This document shows positions 21,694 through 32,136 of a DNA stretch of 64,000 nt, one piece after another. The first letter of the stretch is position 1. Each line of letters starts with the position of its first letter. Source of the stretch: Solen grandis. Lineage: Eukaryota > Mollusca > Bivalvia > Adapedonta > Solenidae. The notes beneath the pieces were generated by a model that was not told the origin of the DNA, did not search any database, and saw only the letters and a list, made by a program, of their open reading frames with translations. The stretch is taken from NCBI GenBank assembly GCA_021229015.1, contig CM037777.1:28085584-28149583 (forward strand), read 5' to 3'. The position numbers were made by a program, and so were the translations under genes.

Positions 21694-21795
21694 GTGTGTG
21701 TGTGTGTGTGTTGCGTGAACGTGACTCTGTGTGTGTGTGTGTGTGTTGGTATATCACGTGTGTGTGTGTGTGTGTGTGTTGCGCGAACGTGACTC

Positions 21796-21832
<37 letters not shown>

Positions 21833-21833
21833 A
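21694..21833. repeat. (GT)n/(GA)n microsatellites in the right arm
   Basis: GT runs are interrupted by GCGAACGTGACTCTGT-type spacers, duplicated once relative to the left arm, and end in (GA)n. Confidence 0.95.
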
Positions 21834-22994
21834 TATAACATGAAAATGTTACATGTATACATGTACGTGTTCATGTACTTCATTAAATTTGATACTTTAT
21901 GTATGAGAATGTGCTTATATAATCATATACAAACTCTACAGAAATTAAGAGAGAGAGAGAGAGAGAGAGAATTTAACAAATGGAGTGTGTTACTCCAGAT
22001 TCAAAGTAAAATGTATCCATGCATGGTAGGTAAGATGTTTTTTCTTTCTGTTGGTATATAGGTCACTGTGTATGTGATTATGAAATGTACTGGTGCCTAC
22101 TTTAACTGATTTCATTATTCGCAAAGAAGTCATTATGTTGAAATAACGTGTACAGACATGTTCAAAAATTGTGTTCCACGCACACCTGAATTCTGAGGAT
22201 TTGATCTTTATTTCCATTTCATGTTGAAATAACGTGTACAGACATGTTCAAAAATTGTGTTGAAATAATGTGTACAGACATGTTCAAAAAGTGTGTTCCA
22301 CACACGTCTGAATTCTGAAAATTTGATCTTTATTTCCGTTTCATGTTGAAATAACGTGTACAGACATGTTCAAAAATTAAAGTAAGTGTTGAAATAATGT
22401 GTACCAACATTTTCAATAATTGTAATCCAACTATTGCTCTTTTTATTTTGTCAGATTTGTTCAAATATAGATAAAAACTGGTTAATTCTGGTTTATTCTA
22501 GTTGTACAGTGCTAAATACATTTCTAAATATAGTTTCCGGAAATACTATGGCCATAAACGGCAGATCACGCGTAAGACATGAGTGTTGAGTTCATTTTAT
22601 AACAGAACGTGGAGCTGTTCACATCGTAAGTAATGTCGTTATTATTTTTTTCTAAATATTATTTGATATAGTTTTATATATTGTATTTTTATTGTATGAT
22701 GATCATATGTTGATTATTGATTTAAGATTTTGTATAGTCCCCGTCTAAGGCTGAGGACCTGACCCTCAATGTCCGTGAGTATATCATTGGGTTTTTTTTT
22801 AAGTGCCAAGGACTTGACCCTCAATGTCCTTACCCTAGGTCAAATGTACAACTCTGTACATTGATGTCATTTCTAACTATAGATCATGATGTCATTCTTA
22901 ATATAGATCATGATGTCATTTCTAACTATAGATCATGATGTCATTCTAAATATAGAAAACCAATATGGCCGCCGCACATGCGCAAATAATCTGA

Positions 22995-23018
22995 TGACGT
23001 CACTCCTGCGCATGCGCA
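22995..23018. promoter_or_regulatory. NRF1-like palindrome and CRE in the right terminus
   Basis: TGACGTCA at 22995-23002 and TGCGCATGCGCA at 23007-23018 mirror the left end and are fully conserved between arms. Confidence 0.5.
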
Positions 23019-23049
23019 GTCTTGGCCCCAAACCGCTGACCATACTACT

Positions 23050-23055
23050 AGGTTG
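23050..23055. repeat. 6-bp target site duplication, right (AGGTTG)
   Basis: Identical to 15148-15153 and directly follows the terminal CCATACTACT. Confidence 0.85.
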
Positions 23056-23145
23056 GAAGAAGAAGAATAATAATAATAATAATAAGAAAAATAAACATAA
23101 CAAACCCTATACGTTTTCCGCAGGTTTGCGGAAAGCCGTAATAAA
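23056..23145 (+). repeat. right flank: (AAT)n and repeat end
   Basis: GAAGAAGAATAATAATAAT is followed by TTTTCCGCAGGTTTGCGGAA. The latter resembles TTTTCAGGTTTGCAGAAAGC near 13822 at the left edge of the ~460-bp repeat array, so the element probably landed inside that array. Confidence 0.5.
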
Positions 23146-23711
23146 GCAGCAGTTATGATTTGACACCAAACCCAATCACTCTGCTTCGCGTTAGTCAACA
23201 AGCTAAGAAATAAATCTTTCCTCAAAGCTGTACTTCTGGTGTTGATGGATAGATCACCTCTCGCCGTGAAATCAATGACGGAAGAGAGTGGGGGTTCTTA
23301 GGTGCGGGCAGGCAGGTAGCACAGGTCCGCGTACCCGTCCTACAACAGGTGGAACCACTCTCAGTCACGGAAACGCTTGCAGAACAAATTGTTTTACACG
23401 TGTGCAGACACTACAGAGAAAATGGCGCTGGAAATGTGCCAGGGACGAGTGAATTCTGACGATTCAAGAGACACTTGGTGCTATGTTCGTGAAGGGGGAA
23501 AGGCGTGAGGGGGTTGCTCATGTCATGGAAGAACAGGATCAGTCACTGATTGAGATGGTTGACATCACAATATTGCCTCATGCGAACATAACTGATTGTA
23601 CTAAAGGGTATGGCTTATAGTTGGTCGGTGGTTCTTTGCACCCGGGGTCTTCTTTTAACTGTAATTAGTTTGTTGGGTTGTTGTTGTTGTTTTTGCTTGT
23701 TTGTTTATTGT
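23146..23711. other. unrecognised, more GC-rich stretch
   Basis: An open plus-strand frame near 23290-23455 ends in a Cys- and Arg-containing stretch, but it has no clear start or splice sites. I do not call a gene. Confidence 0.3.
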
Positions 23712-23815
23712 GTTTAAAGTCCCACCGACAATATTTCAGTCAATTGGAGACGATGCCTACTTCAGACAGATATTGTGTTGTCACACTGCAGTATCACACC
23801 GTAGACCAATTTCAT
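23712..23815 (-). mobile_element. SINE A tail fragment
   Basis: Minus-strand copy of the family tail and centre (complement of GTCCCACCGACAATATTTCA and of CTGCAGTATCACACCGTAGA). Confidence 0.6.
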
Positions 23816-23904
23816 TAAAATCGTAACCTAATTTGCTCTCCTCTACTATCCGCGACTAGGATCTGACATCGCATTAGGGGTCACTTCAGATTGTTGTTGT
23901 TGTT

Positions 23905-24140
23905 GTTGTATTGGAGTTTACCGTCGCTGCGATAGTATTTCAATCATATAGCGACGTCCATCTAATTACAGGTGGAGGAAGATCCCGAGTACACAGAGGT
24001 ACCCGGGTAGAACCACCGACCAACCGCAAGCCAGCTGGAAGGCTTCCTCACATGAAAAATCCGAAGTCCCTACCGGGTTTCGAACCCACAGCTGAGAGAT
24101 TTGTAGTCCACGACTGTAACCGCTTGGCCACGGCGGCCCC
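23905..24140 (-). mobile_element. tRNA-SINE family B, full-length
   Basis: The reverse copy runs from the tail (TTTACCGTCGCTGCGATAGT) to the head (TTGGCCACGGCGGCCCC). The complementary B box is at GGTTTCGAACCC, with one base more than consensus. Confidence 0.7.
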
Positions 24141-24507
24141 ACTTCAGATTGACCTTTTAAGTAATTTATATGCATAAACAAGTGCTCGATTTCAAACCAA
24201 TCAAATAGCGCGTTTCAACCTTCTTCACCCTTAACTTGTTCTCAAAATCTCCCGAAAAGAAAATCCACACACAAAACATTTGTCACTAAAAGAATACAGC
24301 TTTTTAGGCATGTTGGCTGAAACCATTGGCGCCGCCATCTTGTAATTTGTTCTTATATATTGATGCGGTTACTTCCCCTGGTTATACCTAACGATTCAGT
24401 CGGCGCCGCTTTGATTGGCTTATACTAAGGTCAATATGAGACGACCTTCTATACGATGTTTTCAGATTCAGATAGCGATACTGAGTCTGATTTTAATGAG
24501 ATTGACC
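24141..24507. other. unrecognised spacer
   Basis: Contains GGCGCCGCCATCTTG (about 24330) and TCGGCGCCGC (about 24400), resembling YY1/CpG promoter motifs, but no gene is evident. Confidence 0.3.
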
Positions 24508-24715
24508 GTAGACATGTGGCATGATACCACACTGAGTCATATTATCCTGATACCGGGTTAACCAGTCCTGGAAGTACCCTTAGATGCTGAGCGTCAAGCA
24601 AGGGGGCTATATCAGTACCCTTTTAAATACTATGATATGTAGAGGCCGAGGATCGAATACACAACCTCCCAATTCCGGGGTGGACGCTCTAACCACTCGG
24701 CCAACGAGACTGGTC
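24508..24715 (-). mobile_element. SINE A with tRNA head, reverse
   Basis: Complement of the core GTAGACATGTGGCATGATAC through a head ending CTAACCACTCGGCCAACGAG. The B box is degenerate. Confidence 0.6.
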
Positions 24716-25387
24716 GTAATTAGCTTGACGTCACCATGTGTCTGAAATACTGCTGCAGCTAAGGTCACTCAGAATCAGCAGCAACAACAGAATATATACA
24801 AAAGTCATGCTGAACGAGTTACTACATGTATATAAGGAAATACCCCCATTTAGGACAGCAACAAACAAAGGAATTGTTTTCCAATAGTGATTCAATGAAG
24901 AGTTTGAACTGCGTGATTAATGTCTTTGTTTTAGACAGACTGAATTCAGCGCCACTCATTTTCTGTCCGAAACCCTAGATGGAATCTATTGCCATCCATC
25001 AAATATATTTATACAACTTAGCATACACTCCGTCTTCCAATCTGATCGCACTTTTCGTGTTCTGACGTATTTCTTATTCAGTATTTGCAATAATTTGCAA
25101 TTCCATGGATTATATTTCATGAGAAGCAAATAATATGCATAAAGATGTCGCCATAATCCATCACTTCATATTGTTACAGACATAAAGTTTTCTGGAGGAT
25201 AACACTGCCAACCTCAGTAAGCACTACGCAATACTAAAATACTTATACATCATTTTTGTTTCTCTGATGATAATAATAATACGCTAATAGTTTAATCTTT
25301 AATAAATAGTTTTAGTTGTTAAAGTAATAATCTATGTCAACTTTAGTCATGTACTTGAATATATCATAAAACAGGAATGGATTGATT
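24716..25387. other. unrecognised AT-rich spacer
   Basis: Nothing recognised. Confidence 0.35.
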
Positions 25388-25634
25388 GATTTTTGAGTTT
25401 AACGTTGCTGCGACAGTATTTTAGTCATATAGCAACGTCCAGCTAATTACAGGTGGAGGAAGACCCTGAATACACCGAGGCATCCGCGGATAGACCACCG
25501 ACCTACCGCAAGCCAGCTGGAAGGCTTCCTCACATGAAAATCCGAATGACCCTGCCGGGACTTGAACCCACGCGGTGAGGGGCTGAGTGAGTGTTAAAGT
25601 CAGCAACATTACCCTCTCGGCCACGGAGGCCCCA
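25388..25634 (-). mobile_element. tRNA-SINE family B, full-length
   Basis: Near-identical in layout to 1937-2198 but reversed. The tail is at 25388 and the head ends at CTCGGCCACGGAGGCCCC. The B-box complement reads GGGACTTGAACCC. Confidence 0.75.
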
Positions 25635-25639
25635 AAAAA

Positions 25640-26039
25640 CAGGAATGGAAGGATATTCGTTCCAAAATTATCATCAAATAAAATGGTCATCTAGAAATAT
25701 TGTATTTGCAAACTTAAACAAACCTTATCATATTGTTTTTTGCAAAGTATGAAATTATGCTTTGAATTTGGAAATATGTTTACACCAAAGGAGGCCATTT
25801 CTGCTAAAAAATTATGTCATGCCCTGGCTGGTTTTCCTTCCAGGTCGATTCGGGAAATGTTTTTGTCTTTGATATACAAAATTAACATAAACAATATATA
25901 AAAAGCTCTCTAAAACATTAGATTGATCTGAATAAAGTGTGGTTACAAAGACAGGTTTTCATTTATCCATGACTGGCATCAATGTCCTAGTTAATAAATC
26001 TGTTTGTTTTTTTTATTATCATTTTTCTTTAATTCTGAG
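25640..26039. other. unrecognised AT-rich spacer
   Basis: Nothing recognised. Confidence 0.3.
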
Positions 26040-26225
26040 GGTTTGGTAGCTTGCATGGGTCAGCACTATTTCAGTCATTATGAGACTTTTGTCAACATGA
26101 GACATGTATAATCATGCCAAAGACAAGAGGCATGATACCACATCCAGTCACATTATCCTGCCACCGGGCCAATCAGTCCTGACATACTTTAAACGCTGCG
26201 CACTAAACACATTGGGGATCATTAC
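26040..26225 (-). mobile_element. SINE A body fragment
   Basis: Minus-strand core: complements of GGCATGATACCACATCCAGT and CACCGGGCCAATCAGTCCTG. Confidence 0.55.
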
Positions 26226-26238
26226 GCCAATACCATTC

Positions 26239-26480
26239 TTAACCCTTTCCCTCATAGAGGAAACCATGAAAAGACCTATGCGAACAGCATAAAACCAGAT
26301 CGGCCTGCGAGTAACTCGCAGGCTGATCAGGTTTTATGCTGTTCCCTGCTCCTCAGTGGTCTGGAAATGAGGACTTTATAATTAAATTTGATAAGGTTTA
26401 ACTGTGGTTTTCTGCAGATCAGGCTTTATGTGATACCTATTGAGTGCGTCAAAATGAGTCTATATGAGGGAAAGGGTTAA
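26239..26480 (+). mobile_element. piggyBac-like MITE, copy 2
   Basis: TTAA borders at 26239-26242 and 26477-26480. Termini CCCTTTCCCTCATAGAGG and TATATGAGGGAAAGGG. The middle is a long, nearly perfect hairpin (26282-26345) whose arms start GAACAGCATAAAACC and end GGTTTTATGCTGTTC, with a GCGAGTAACTCGC tip. Confidence 0.7.
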
Positions 26481-26590
26481 AATGAGTCTATATGAGGGAA
26501 AGGGTTAAAATGAGTCTATATGAGGGAAAGGGTTAAAATGAGTCTATATGAGGGAAAGGGTTAAATGAGTCTAAATGAGGGAAAGGGTTC
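26481..26590 (+). repeat. 28-bp tandem copies of the MITE right end
   Basis: AATGAGTCTATATGAGGG plus AAAGGGTTAA is repeated four more times directly after the MITE. The last copy is altered at its end (GGGTTC). Confidence 0.95.
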
Positions 26591-26595
26591 AGCTT

Positions 26596-26680
26596 CAGTT
26601 GTGATCATGGTCTATAAAGTGACCATGGGAATTTTAAAGTATTTATAAGCAAATTCTCATAGTGCCTTTAACTGTTAAAT
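26596..26680 (+). mobile_element. GGTAATCCATCCATCA MITE fragment
   Basis: Retains TTGTGATCATGGTCTATAAA and GTGACCATGGGAATTTTAAA from the left half of the family. Confidence 0.45.
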
Positions 26681-27977
26681 TCTAGAAACAAACGTTTAAG
26701 AAACTAGCAATTTTCGCATTCTGCTCCATCAGCTGTTGTGCAAAAAAAAAAAGAAAAAAAAAACAAACGATGAAGGGGGAACTTGACCCGATGACCCAAA
26801 CTGATTCTCCGCTTCTATAAACTGATAAGCCGGAAATCAGCCCTTGCATCAACCGTAAATAACGCAAACTCCAGTCCGGATACCACACGAGAAAGACTCG
26901 TGTATGATTGATGTTTACACGTGCAAGCCGGACCACGCCCCCTCATCAATAACCCGGGCACTATTTTGACAATTTTACTGTATATTTACAATCTCTCCGA
27001 TAACGCTGCAGTGAGATATTGCAGGTTTCTCTATCAGAGAGAGACGTGGCCTAGTCACTCGCAGAACACTTGTATCAGGCAATATGATGCTGGAAATATA
27101 TTGGAGCTATTAACCTTACAACTGAGCTCTTAAACTTTTAAATTCACCAAACCACTATATTACAAATAACTGATTTCAGTCTGACACCTGATGAAGTGCA
27201 AGATTACACTGCAATGTAAACACCGCAATATGTGCCAATTCTGGGAATGCAATATGACAGGACGGTCTCGTTTTAATCGATGTAAAATAAACATTTTTTT
27301 CAATGAAAATTGATATAAAGATAGACGATACAGAACATCTGCACGTGGAAATCGAACTAAACGTGAAATGTAATTCTCATGGGGACGCATATACGAATTT
27401 TCTTTACGATCCTAGCACGGGATCCTCGTGCTAATAGTACACCCCTATCATTTAAACAATGGTGTACTTCGGCAGAAACTTAGCGGTTATGCACCAACAA
27501 ACTAACATGTAAGAATGATATAATAAATTAATATTATTTAAGTTGATCTTTTATAATCTATATCTTAAATGTCTGAGTGTGTATTTGGTCGTTTAAAAAT
27601 GCACGACATTGGCTCCCAGTGCTATAAATTATGTATATCTAGGGAAACGAATAGCTTTGCCAACCTAAATAATAAATAAATAAATCTATCATGCCCCGAT
27701 TCAACAATATGGATTTAGAAAATATATTGAACTTTAGCAAAACAAAACGCAAGCTGACTCGACGGGACAAGACAAAATAATTTATATACAGCCCCTACTT
27801 TATTTTGTGGAGTGAGGATAAGATAAAATACAAGACCAGTGGCATGTGAAATTGAACACTTTACAACCAATATGTTATGGCACTCTATTCGTGTATCTAA
27901 TTTCCTTAAACAGTCTCCATTTAATATCCTATACCAACAAACAATTCTCTTACTCAGCAATTTAAGACTAATACCAG
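26681..27977. other. unrecognised spacer
   Basis: About 1.3 kb with several short frames on both strands. No recognisable gene, repeat family or RNA. Confidence 0.4.
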
Positions 27978-28170
27978 AGGGCGCCGTGGTCCACTGGTAA
28001 CGTATCCGATTACGGATCCGGGGTTGTGGGTTCGAACCCCGTTGGAGGGCAATAATTCTTCACAACCTCCCCAGGCGCAAAGTACTGGCCCAACCCAGGA
28101 ACTGTCGTGAGGGATTAGTATAAGTTGTAAGAACTTGTTTGCCAACAGACGTAAAATAAATAAGTTTAAA
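27978..28170 (+). mobile_element. tRNA-SINE family C
   Basis: The head is a tRNA-like sequence beginning GGGCGCCGTGGTCCACTGG, with anticodon arm CCGATTACGGATCCGG and B box GGTTCGAACCCC. The 3' part has GATTAGTATAAGTTGTAAG and AACTTGTTT and ends AAATAAATAAGTTTAAAC. The SINE tail argues against a functional tRNA gene. Confidence 0.7.
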
Positions 28171-29597
28171 CTAATTGAACTAATACCTGTACTGAGTCCC
28201 TCGGGAATGTAATGCAGTACTGTAGTCACCCATACCCCAAAGCAAGATGCTAAGATTCAGCTTCAGAACCGTAACGAAATCATTGACCACTATCACCGTG
28301 CCAGAGCGCCTATCTTACAATTAAGTTGCATGCTGGACTTTCTGACTACATGCCTCGTGTTACGGGATCAGAAAACTAGAACCGCGTACATTCTTAGATT
28401 TCATATTTCTTGGATATTTGTTCTGTTTGATATCGATACATCGCGATGCACCCTTGATCGTTTGATACATCTGCTAACTCGGCATGTTAGTTCCCAGTTT
28501 CATGACTGGTACCAGGATATCGTCCGTGATCAGCATACGATCTTGCCTGTTGTTACATTATAGTATGTGCTGATAAAGTTTAATCAAATTTTATTATCGT
28601 TTTATGACTTATTCGTGAACAGTGGGTCGGACCTTCCCCATAAAGTGAACACTAAATCTGAGGCATTCTTCGACATAAATAGCTCCCTGTCGCCTGTTTC
28701 AAAATCATTCGAAATCCTTTGATGTAGAGTCAACAAGAAAGGGTTCTTTAACGTAATGACATCTTGATCTAAGTGTATAACGAACAACTTCTGAAACGGG
28801 ATTTTACGAGATCTCAACGAGAATGGTAGAGAGTGTTCCCATATTACCACAACCTACTTTTCGAAAGTAATTTTACGAGTCAGATACAAAACTGGGCCAA
28901 TGAAATATTTGCATTAATATTAGTTATTAAGTGCGCCTAAATAATATGACATTAATGACTCCACTTAAAAAAAATAATTCCATGGCATTTATAAGCAATA
29001 AATTAAAATAGCTAATGCTAGGTACATATTCTATTACTGAACTCATCATGTTTCAAAAACAGTAAGAAACCATTGCATTTTTAATATATATAATTAGATG
29101 CGATATATTGCAAACTTAATAAAAAAAATAATTCGCATTATCCAGATAGTCTATCCAATAATCGGAAATGTAAAATGTTATATCGGCAGAATGCCACAGT
29201 TTGGAAATTTGATACATCAAGCAAGCAACACCTCAATTAATGTTGTTTTTCTTTAGACTCTCGCACCAACTAAGATTCATAATCCAAAAAAACAAAACAA
29301 GAAAAAATATATTATTTGACCCCTTGGAGCTGCACTGTTTGATTTCGTTGGCAATATCATTTCCTGAAATTGACATCCAATAAAATAAATGCTATAAAAC
29401 TTAGAAACGCTAAAATAATGTTGATGATAATGGAGATGGTGATTTGGAAGAGGTTTACTATCTTTGGCGTGTATCACAACGAACATTACCACTAATTGGC
29501 ATACAGCTAAATGTCATCCATCCGCTTCTTAGTCATATTTTTTGATGTGCGAGACATTTATTACATCTTCTGCCAAAACAAAACTACTCTAAATATT
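28171..29597. other. unrecognised AT-rich spacer
   Basis: No gene or shared repeat. Short frames at 28330-28563 and 28602-28850 have no supporting features. Confidence 0.4.
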
Positions 29598-29805
29598 TAA
29601 GGTAATCCATCCATCATAAAATTCAGTATAATCATGATCCATCAAGTGATCATGGGAATTTTATAGTAAATGCAAACATATATAGACATTGAACAAAATA
29701 ACCTTTAACTCCATGTCAATGGATGCTTGCATCTGCACTGAAGTCTATTTAAGCATTTGAGGGACCATGATTATACTTAAATGATGGAAAGATTACTTTA
29801 AGGTA
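29598..29805 (+). mobile_element. GGTAATCCATCCATCA MITE, copy 4
   Basis: Complete left and right ends (TAAGGTAATCCATCCATCAT and AATGATGGAAAGATTACTTT) and the GGATGCTTGCATCTGCACTG centre. Confidence 0.7.
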
Positions 29806-29824
29806 ACTAATTGGTCGAAAGTCG

Positions 29825-29897
29825 CAATTATAGACTCGTATAGGTCTAGCTGATGTTGACAATTATAGACTTGTATAGATCTAGCTGAAGTTGACGC
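29825..29897 (+). repeat. short direct duplication
   Basis: AATTATAGACTCGTATAGGT plus CTAGCTGATGTTGAC occurs twice in a row with small changes. Confidence 0.7.
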
Positions 29898-31273
29898 CAC
29901 CTGTCGACGTCTCAGATATTACACACAAACAGAGAAAATAAATGGAGGATACGTAAAACTAAAAGCCATGAAATGACCTTGGCCCTTTCAACTAGACGAA
30001 CAGACTACCCCGGGATTGTCTCTTGTTATCCCCAAGTTATTCCTAGCCTACATCCATCAGACACTGTGTCGTTGTTTACCCCCACCCTAGTCAACATGCA
30101 GATTAAACGAATAGATCACGAGATCACCGGAAAAGAAATATCGCGCAGGCGTAAATATACTTACATCTTCCGGTTAGGGGTCAATCAGGAACAGGAAAGA
30201 TTAACATTCATAGCTGCTCGAAAATAAGTGTTCCATGCTGTTGTTGTTGCTTTTGTCTCTTGAAATGTATGTTTGTATTTCTGTTATTCAATGGATCAAG
30301 CAAAATAACTCTAAAAAATCTTAAAACATAAACATGGCAAATTTAATTTTCTGTCCCGTTCCGTCTAAGTGAATGTTTACAAAATTCTAAACCTTGAAAT
30401 ATGTTATAGCCTCCAGTAACTTCATTGCAAGTTCCGAGTGTGAACAGTAATATCGAACAGAAATGCCGAGATTGCGGGACGGTGTATAGCAATACTCATT
30501 TCACGTCTCCGATTAGTAAATGAACAAACGGCAGCCACGAGCACATTTGTAACGTCTCCGTATTTTGATTGTCAATCACATTCATTTCCGATATCAAAAT
30601 GGCGCATTTAATCACATATTAATATCGTTTTACTGCATGCCATTTCTCCTAATGTTGCGCCAAAAAATAATGTAATTGGAAATTAACTGGTTTCTACTGG
30701 AACAAGCGTTCCGCTGCTTCCTTCCCGTGTACCAGAGACGTGATATTTCTAATGCAAGTTGCATTTGACGCAAATGAATTAGATTGCCAATTCAGAAAAA
30801 ATTGTTTATTAACGACGTCGTGGCCTAGAAGGTGTTCCCAGCAGGACATATCTGATGCACAAAACACTGCAAAACATCAGAAGCTATCCAGATGATGCCG
30901 AGATGTTGCTTCTAACACTGTAGAAGAGTATCTTTTCCAAATGTTTGGAGTCTATCTCTGCTATGGAACAGTAGGACAACATTTTACATGTATATTTTGC
31001 CATAAGACACGCTTATTGGTAATTACTAGTCACTTGACATTAATTTCCCGCGAAAAAGTCAATGCAGAGATGTCCTTGAAAATAGATCTATTCATCAATT
31101 GTAAATTAAGTCTTATACTGACAACAGTAATGTATTTCAGTGGATTTTCTTAGCATTAATATTCGTATGATACTAGTTTCGACATCTTTGGTCATCCGAC
31201 AGTTATCAGCTACTAGTATCCTAACGCCCAAGCCCGCGCTAGTTCTTGTTTCACCAGTGCTGTAGACCCAAAT
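29898..31273. other. non-repetitive spacer, possible regulatory content
   Basis: No gene recognised. 30540-30800 holds a complement of TTTTTGGCGCAAC (E2F-like), AAAATGGCGC (YY1-like) and AATTAG-type sites, and lacks the repeat families common elsewhere. Confidence 0.25.
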
Positions 31274-31286
31274 CTCTCTCTCTCTC

Positions 31287-31322
<36 letters not shown>
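31274..31322. repeat. (TC)n microsatellite
   Basis: An interrupted TC run with a short CCCCC insertion. Confidence 0.95.
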
Positions 31323-31325
<3 letters not shown>

Positions 31326-31739
31326 GGAGCGGTCATTTTGACTTTTATCACATGCTCTCCATTACGGTGTTGGTTTGGTTCGACGAAACGACCACTTAAT
31401 GCACTTCAGATGGTCACTTGACATATAATTTGATATCCAACCACAACCTCGGACTGGTCGACTTCAACTGTTATCTGGTTACTGTAGGCCGACATAACCC
31501 GCTATGATGATTGTATCATATCATAACAATACAATGTCTACAGAGAAAGGTTTATCATTGATTGCCCCAGACTGAGTGCTAAGAAATACTGAGACTTGAC
31601 GGGAAAATGACGGATGTGTCTAAATAGTATACAGAGAGATCGTGTATCTGTGATACGTTAAAGTACGGCTGTCCTTAAACTAGAATGACAAGATCATTCA
31701 GGTTATGACGAGTGTCTGACGTAAACTATTACGCAGTTT

Positions 31740-31938
31740 AAACTTTATTTACTTTACATCGATTACGAAACAAGTTCTTACAACTTATATTAATCACTGG
31801 GAGGAAACCTGAGAGCCCGGAGAAAACCCACGTGTCTTCACGGGCGACCACTGTACCCTCTCGCGTACGTGACCATGAATCGAACCCGGGACGCATTGGT
31901 GAGAAGCGAAGAACGTTACCACTACGCTATCCAGGCAC
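31740..31938 (-). mobile_element. tRNA-SINE family C with a different head
   Basis: The reverse copy shares the tail TAAGTTGTAAGAACTTGTTT with 27978-28170, but its body and head differ. The minus strand reads GGATAGCGTAGTGGTAACG, a B box GGGTTCGATTC, and a GGGTTTTCTCCGGGCTCTC block. Confidence 0.7.
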
Positions 31939-32033
31939 TATTACTCAGAATAAGAGATGCATGCAATTGACGTTGTACTACAGGTGGTAAACTCTAACTA
32001 CACTCAAGAACGTATTTCATCCCCCCCCCACCC

Positions 32034-32050
32034 ACCCTCTCTCTCTCTCT
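32034..32050. repeat. C-run and (CT)n
   Basis: Poly-C then (CT)n low-complexity sequence. Confidence 0.85.
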
Positions 32051-32136
32051 AATAAAAATATGTTTTATATAACATATGTTGTCTGTTTTGAAATTACATG
32101 TACATGTACTTAATTTAGGTCAAATTAGTCCTTCAC

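Larger units (their letters stand above)
15154..23049. mobile_element. compact Maverick/Polinton-like element with long TIRs
   Basis: This 7896-bp unit has inverted ends (AGTAGTATGGTCAGCGG and CCGCTGACCATACTACT) and an exact AGGTTG duplication on both sides. Its two inverted arms of about 2.64 kb enclose a 2.6 kb core. The core encodes a packaging-type ATPase and a small basic protein, both on the minus strand. A 6-bp duplication, AG/CT termini, long TIRs and a viral-type ATPase are all hallmarks of Maverick/Polinton and adintovirus-like elements. Those are usually 15-20 kb and also carry protein-primed polymerase B, a retroviral-type integrase, a protease and capsid proteins, none of which I find. 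It is therefore probably non-autonomous and relies on integrase and polymerase in trans, or it represents a minimal lineage. The intact reading frames argue against great age. Confidence 0.72.
20402..23049 (-). repeat. right terminal inverted repeat (~2.65 kb)
   Basis: Reverse complement of 15154-17793. Arm-specific differences include about 200 bp at 21310-21530 that is lacking from the left arm, with a (GT)n tract and two GATTGGTTGTTG-like pieces. (GT)n tracts are expanded at 21694-21815, and one GAACATGTC repeat is altered near 22380-22440. About 90 bp is missing where the left arm has 15411-15500. Confidence 0.9.

Noticed and set aside
15154..23049. The palindromic arms as an assembly mirror artefact
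   Set aside because: The arms differ by several indels and microsatellite lengths and are bounded by an exact 6-bp duplication, which a mirror artefact would not produce.
23290..23455. Cys- and Arg-containing open frame suggestive of a secreted peptide
   Set aside because: No start codon, signal peptide or splice sites; likely chance in a GC-rich patch.
27979..28050. A genuine tRNA gene
   Set aside because: It is followed by a SINE tail shared with 31740-31938 and lacks a T-run terminator right after the acceptor stem.
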